Source: Deltaproteobacteria bacterium (lineage in GTDB: Bacteria; Desulfobacterota; Desulfarculia; Adiutricales; Adiutricaceae). From it: 9,272 nucleotides of DNA. Positions 6,011-9,272 of this stretch are shown here, piece after piece. The notes beneath the pieces were generated by a model that had not been told where the DNA came from, ran no database searches, and saw only the letters and a program-made list of their open reading frames with translations. The first letter of the stretch is position 1. Each line of letters starts with the position of its first letter. The position numbers were made by a program, and so were the translations under genes. The DNA is taken from positions 1 through 9,272 of the forward strand of contig JAITJB010000331.1 in NCBI GenBank assembly GCA_031279155.1, in the 5' to 3' direction.

Positions 6011-6039
6011 TTGCCAAACCATTTTATTTGTCTTAATAT
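6011..6039 (+). promoter_or_regulatory. Candidate sigma-70 promoter for the LysM gene
   Basis: TTGCCA (6011-6016) matches the -35 consensus at five of six positions and is followed after 17 bases by TAATAT (6034-6039), a four-of-six -10. The leader to the TTG start at 6134 would be about 88 bases. The remainder of 5931-6133 holds no clear terminator for the chemoreceptor gene. Confidence 0.45.
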
Positions 6040-6053
6040 TGTCAGAATGGTTT
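6016..6053 (+). repeat. 8-bp inverted repeat framing the -10 box
   Basis: AAACCATT (6016-6023) and AATGGTTT (6046-6053) are perfect inverted copies with 22 bases between them. The left arm starts at the last base of the candidate -35 box and the right arm covers the expected transcription start, so the pair surrounds the -10 box. This is where a repressor dyad would sit. A hairpin in read-through RNA from upstream is the alternative. Confidence 0.4.
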
Positions 6054-6133
6054 CTTGCGGCCTAAGTATTTTTGTTGATCGAATCTAAAGTTTGTTAGCC
6101 GTTTGAATTAAAACAACTGTAACGGAGTAAGCA

Positions 6134-8383
6134 TTGCCCAGCCCTACGCCAACTGACAGGACCATCAGCTGGAGAGCCTTTTATCGGCCTTTCAGACGGT
6201 TTTGGCTGAACACTATCATTGCCTTGTTTCTAGTGGCCATAGCCTTCACGCCAGAGGTCTTAGCCCAAGATCGTTCGGCAACGAGTTCAAATCCCGGGAT
6301 AACAACGGACATAACCTTAACTAAGACTGTTGAGGTCTATTCTTATGAGGATCTGACCTTTACCATTGACAGTTATTCCGTCAGACCCGGTGATAACTTA
6401 GCCTCGATTTTAAAAAGCCATGGCTTATTGCCCCAAAATCCTGATCAGGCCCGTGAGGCCCAGCTAATGAGGTTGGTTGGCGAACTAAACCCCGTCATAG
6501 CTAATTTGGATTTAATTGCCCCGGGGCAGACGCTCTACTTGCCATCGGCCAGAGGTCTTGAGGAATCTAGGCCAGCGGAATCTTCAACTGGTAGCGTGGT
6601 TAGTTATGAGATAGGTCAGCCGGACCAAAGTCCGGCTAGAGTGGTCTCTAGGCGCCCGCCAGAGCCAGAGTTGGGGCCCGGCGAATACCGGCTAAATGTC
6701 GATGGCCAAACGCCTAATATTTCTCTCGGCCAAAACCAACAAGAGACTGAAGTTGACCAAGAGCAGCCGCCCGAGGCTATGGCGCCGCAGGCCCCGCCTA
6801 GTTCAGCCCAAGTTTTACGATCAAAGAGCTCAGAAAACGACGGCCCCGTGGCTACGGCCCCCGACGGCACGGTTTACCGAACCGTTACCGTGCGCAAGGG
6901 CGATACCTTAGAGAGACTACTAAGGCGCGAGGGACTAGATCGCAATCTGATATACCGGGGCCTGATAAGCTTAACTGTTGAATTAAACCCCGGGCTTAAA
7001 AATCCCAACATGATAGTAGCCGGAGCCCAGCTTAGAATCCCCGTGGGCCCGGGCCGCGATATGAGCCCAACCCCGACCATGATGGCCCAAAACGCCCCGG
7101 CGGCTGGGAGCCAAAATGGCGATTCATCGCCTTCCAAAACAGGCGAAAAATACTCTACGCCCACCAAAAGGCTGCCCTCTGCGCCCATGCCGACAGCTGA
7201 CACGGTTAACGCCCGAAACGCTTACGGCATCATTTTTACCCGTTTAGGCGAAAACGTCCTTACCAAGGGCCGGTTATTTTTGCCCTTAGATGAGCCGCCC
7301 CACTTCGATATTGATACCTCTAAGATTACGGTTGTTGAACTTAATAACGGTCGTAAGGTAGTCTTAGATTTAACGTCATCGCTATCGGCTGAACTAGTCC
7401 GGAGGCTGAGCGCCAAATACGGCGAATACATAGTCTTCCAGCCATCTAAAAAAGAGCCCTTCGATAAGGCCTTGGAAAAGCTCTTAGCTTCCTGCGGCTA
7501 CTACCGCATCTACGGGCGCGATCAGGCTTTTGAGGGCGGACGCGACGTTAGGCTTAAGATATCAGCCGACTGGCTGATCTGGCCCAATGCCGATAGCTGG
7601 AATCGCGGCCAGCCCACCATCATTAATTTGGCCCCGGCGGCTGATAACGGCACCCCGCCAGTTTGGCAGAGATTTTTAGGCGACCACGGCATCAGGGTTA
7701 TCGACCTCTATCAGGGCCGTCTTTTAGCTGGCGCTGGAAAATCGCCTACGCCGGTCAATAATTTTTCGGTTATCGAGGTCGAAGACCGTCCCAGCGCTTT
7801 TGCTGGCGCCTTAATCCGCAGCTTAGGCTACGCGCCCAGGTATGGGGTTAGGGTTGAGGCCAATAGAGGCCGGGTCTTTACTGGCGGCATTGACGATCTT
7901 TCCAGCGACCCGCCGGTCTTTTGGGAGACGGAAAGTAGCCGCAACATCTTGGAGTACGGATCGCTATCTACCGAGGATCTGGAAATTTTAAGAAAAAATA
8001 GCTTTAATATAATCTCAAGTGGCAAAGATAATCAGGCTATTTTAAAGGCAATATTAGCGGCCTCAAAAATTGGGCTCACGGAAAATTTAGTTTTAAACGG
8101 TAACTCCTCTGGTGGACCATCAATAACTTTGACCATAGCTGGTCAGAGTTTTAAATTTAATGGGCGCTCATATTTACTTACGCCGGTAACGCTACCGGAC
8201 AATATGACCTCCCTTGACCCCAACCAAAATGTCATTGTTCTCCATTACCGGCCTCGGCCAGCCAACGAGATACGGACGCCATCGGCTAGTCAAGCCCCGA
8301 CTAATACCAGCGTCATTGTCGGGCAACCTGTGGTTGGGGCGACGTCTGGTAATAGTAGTATAGTTATCGAGGATATCAATTAA
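6134..8383 (+). CDS. LysM domain protein, exported or membrane-anchored
   Basis: The 749-residue protein probably works in the cell envelope and binds peptidoglycan. A basic N-terminus (RAFYRPFRRFW) is followed by a hydrophobic helix (about 25-40) ending in VLAQ, a signal peptide with a likely cleavage after Ala44, or a membrane anchor. Two LysM-type domains follow: about 80-137 (YSVRPGDNLASIL ... LIAPGQTLYLP) and about 249-303 (VTVRKGDTLERLL ... MIVAGAQLRIP). Both are longer than the usual 44-50 residues. A low-complexity linker rich in Pro, Gln and Ser joins them, and another leads to an unrecognised C-terminal part (about 363-705) with alternating strands and helices. I see no peptidase or amidase motif, so a structural or scaffold role is more likely than hydrolysis. 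The TTG start at 6134 is supported by CGGAG (6123-6127) six bases upstream and by the complete export signal behind it. Confidence 0.8.
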   Translation: MPSPTPTDRTISWRAFYRPFRRFWLNTIIALFLVAIAFTPEVLAQDRSATSSNPGITTDITLTKTVEVYSYEDLTFTIDSYSVRPGDNLASILKSHGLLPQNPDQAREAQLMRLVGELNPVIANLDLIAPGQTLYLPSARGLEESRPAESSTGSVVSYEIGQPDQSPARVVSRRPPEPELGPGEYRLNVDGQTPNISLGQNQQETEVDQEQPPEAMAPQAPPSSAQVLRSKSSENDGPVATAPDGTVYRTVTVRKGDTLERLLRREGLDRNLIYRGLISLTVELNPGLKNPNMIVAGAQLRIPVGPGRDMSPTPTMMAQNAPAAGSQNGDSSPSKTGEKYSTPTKRLPSAPMPTADTVNARNAYGIIFTRLGENVLTKGRLFLPLDEPPHFDIDTSKITVVELNNGRKVVLDLTSSLSAELVRRLSAKYGEYIVFQPSKKEPFDKALEKLLASCGYYRIYGRDQAFEGGRDVRLKISADWLIWPNADSWNRGQPTIINLAPAADNGTPPVWQRFLGDHGIRVIDLYQGRLLAGAGKSPTPVNNFSVIEVEDRPSAFAGALIRSLGYAPRYGVRVEANRGRVFTGGIDDLSSDPPVFWETESSRNILEYGSLSTEDLEILRKNSFNIISSGKDNQAILKAILAASKIGLTENLVLNGNSSGGPSITLTIAGQSFKFNGRSYLLTPVTLPDNMTSLDPNQNVIVLHYRPRPANEIRTPSASQAPTNTSVIVGQPVVGATSGNSSIVIEDIN

Positions 8384-8428
8384 TTCTACTCTAACCATCC
8401 GCTCACTAGTGGTGATCTGAAAATAGTC

Positions 8429-9272
8429 ATGACTTGGACTTTTTCACGCATACTCGTTTCTGACGACGGGCCTTCAACGCCTAAACCTCTGCAGACGGTT
8501 TTGGCCGATAGTGGATTAGTCTATTTCGAAGTTACCGTGACCGGGGCTCTAAACGGCGGTCAGGTCGATTTGCTAAATGGTCAAGAGCTCCATCTGACCA
8601 TCGAGCATGGGCGCGATTTATTAGTTCTCTTGGGTGAGGATGAACAATCGGTCACTTCTGAGCCTTTAGGTTTCTTTGACGAGCATATTCATCCATCTGA
8701 TCAAGATAGGCTAACGATCATCTTACTTAGTTTTTTGTCGGGCAACAACGAGAGCATCAGTTTTGATCATCTCCTGTGGGACTCGGCGGCTGGCCAGTGG
8801 CGCAAGGCCGTGTTGGTCGTCTCCATGGTTGGCCGGACCAATGAGATGTTGAGGCTGGCCTGCCTCATTCGGCTGGCCGATATTAGCCTTAAGGGCGATG
8901 GCCAAGTTAGCGTCTTGGGATCATCGGCGGCTCTTGATCCCTCAAATTTAGGCGAAACTGAGCACTACCGCTTGATGCTCGATTCCATGCCCATGGCTTG
9001 TAGCCTTTGGGATTCGCGCCTCAACCAGATCGACTGCAATTTTGCCGTTATCCCCATATTTGGGGTGCCGGACAAGGCCTCTTACCTGGAATACTTCCCC
9101 CGCCTCTCGCCTCCCTACCAACCTGATGGCCGGGCCTCCGAAGAGGTCTTCCCCAAGTACCTTTTAGAAGCCTTAGAAGAAGAGCAAGTCTCCTTTGAGT
9201 GGCTCTTTCAAACTATCGATGGCGATCCCATTCAGTCAGATGTCCACTTAGTTAAGGTCTCCGGGGCCAGTG
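8429..9272 (+). CDS. PAS-domain sensor protein, N-terminal part (3' partial)
   Basis: An open frame runs from the ATG at 8429 through the window edge, giving 281 residues without a stop. Residues about 178-281 form a PAS domain of a type often found in sensor kinases and related signalling proteins of anaerobes: YRLMLDSMPMACSLWDSRL, then DCNFAVIPIFGVPDKASYLE, FPRLSPPYQPDGR, and FEWLFQTIDGDPI. Residues about 25-152 look like a second, diverged PAS domain with FFDEHIHPSDQDRL and LLWDSAAGQWRKAV. No membrane helix or signal peptide is visible, so this part should be cytoplasmic. The output domain (histidine kinase, diguanylate cyclase, or other) lies beyond the window, so the class cannot be decided. 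The Shine-Dalgarno is weak (GGTGAT at 8411-8416). It follows the LysM gene by 45 bases and may be co-transcribed with it. Confidence 0.8.
   Translation, partial: MTWTFSRILVSDDGPSTPKPLQTVLADSGLVYFEVTVTGALNGGQVDLLNGQELHLTIEHGRDLLVLLGEDEQSVTSEPLGFFDEHIHPSDQDRLTIILLSFLSGNNESISFDHLLWDSAAGQWRKAVLVVSMVGRTNEMLRLACLIRLADISLKGDGQVSVLGSSAALDPSNLGETEHYRLMLDSMPMACSLWDSRLNQIDCNFAVIPIFGVPDKASYLEYFPRLSPPYQPDGRASEEVFPKYLLEALEEEQVSFEWLFQTIDGDPIQSDVHLVKVSGAS

Noticed and set aside
6086..6112. TAAAGTTT at 6086-6093 as a sigma-28 -35 box for the LysM gene
   Set aside because: The -35 is perfect, but the bases at the correct spacing (GAATTAAA, 6105-6112) match GCCGATAA at only three of eight positions.
8404..8411. 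Palindrome CACTAGTG between the LysM and PAS genes
   Set aside because: An isolated 8-base palindrome without a second copy or promoter context is easily explained by chance.

Overview
The window reads as a piece of an anaerobic bacterial chromosome. Every supported gene is on the + strand. The organism has a superoxide reductase of the two-iron-centre desulfoferrodoxin class, a rubrerythrin, a membrane chemoreceptor and a PAS-domain sensor. That mix fits a motile, strictly anaerobic, oxygen-defended bacterium of the Desulfobacterota (former Deltaproteobacteria) kind. The assignment is an inference from gene families, not from a marker gene, and no genus is claimed. There are no rRNA or tRNA genes, insertion sequences, CRISPR arrays, phage genes or attachment sites that I can recognise.

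Layout: (1) 1-223 is the C-terminal end of histidinol dehydrogenase (hisD). (2) 248-408 holds a good sigma-70-type promoter and a structured leader ahead of rubrerythrin (409-975). (3) 976-1081 holds a hairpin, a perfect TATAAT and two interleaved inverted repeats ahead of desulfoferrodoxin (1082-1456), which ends in a very strong intrinsic terminator (1476-1513). (4) 1553-2026 encodes a small protein of the L-2-amino-thiazoline-4-carboxylic acid hydrolase-like family. (5) 2027-2227 is a regulatory-looking gap with a dyad and three 10-bp direct repeats. (6) 2228-3916 encodes an ABC1/AarF/UbiB-type atypical kinase. (7) 3917-4217 is a gap without a convincing gene, ending in a sigma-28-like promoter. 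(8) 4218-5930 encodes a methyl-accepting chemotaxis protein that probably starts at CTG. (9) 5931-6133 holds a candidate promoter. (10) 6134-8383 encodes an exported or membrane-anchored protein with two LysM domains and a large unrecognised C-terminal part. (11) 8429 to the window end is the start of a PAS-domain sensor or regulator.

Rubrerythrin and desulfoferrodoxin together form a standard anaerobic defence against oxygen: superoxide is reduced to peroxide, and peroxide to water. Both genes nearly avoid the TTA leucine codon that is common in their neighbours, which suggests high expression. They appear to be separate transcription units. The chemoreceptor, the cell-wall LysM protein and the PAS protein are neighbours but show no clear operon link. 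I did not find a convincing new multi-gene system. The observations most worth a second look are the leader in front of desulfoferrodoxin, the possible attenuator-like leader of rubrerythrin, and the sigma-28-like promoter/CTG start of the chemoreceptor.
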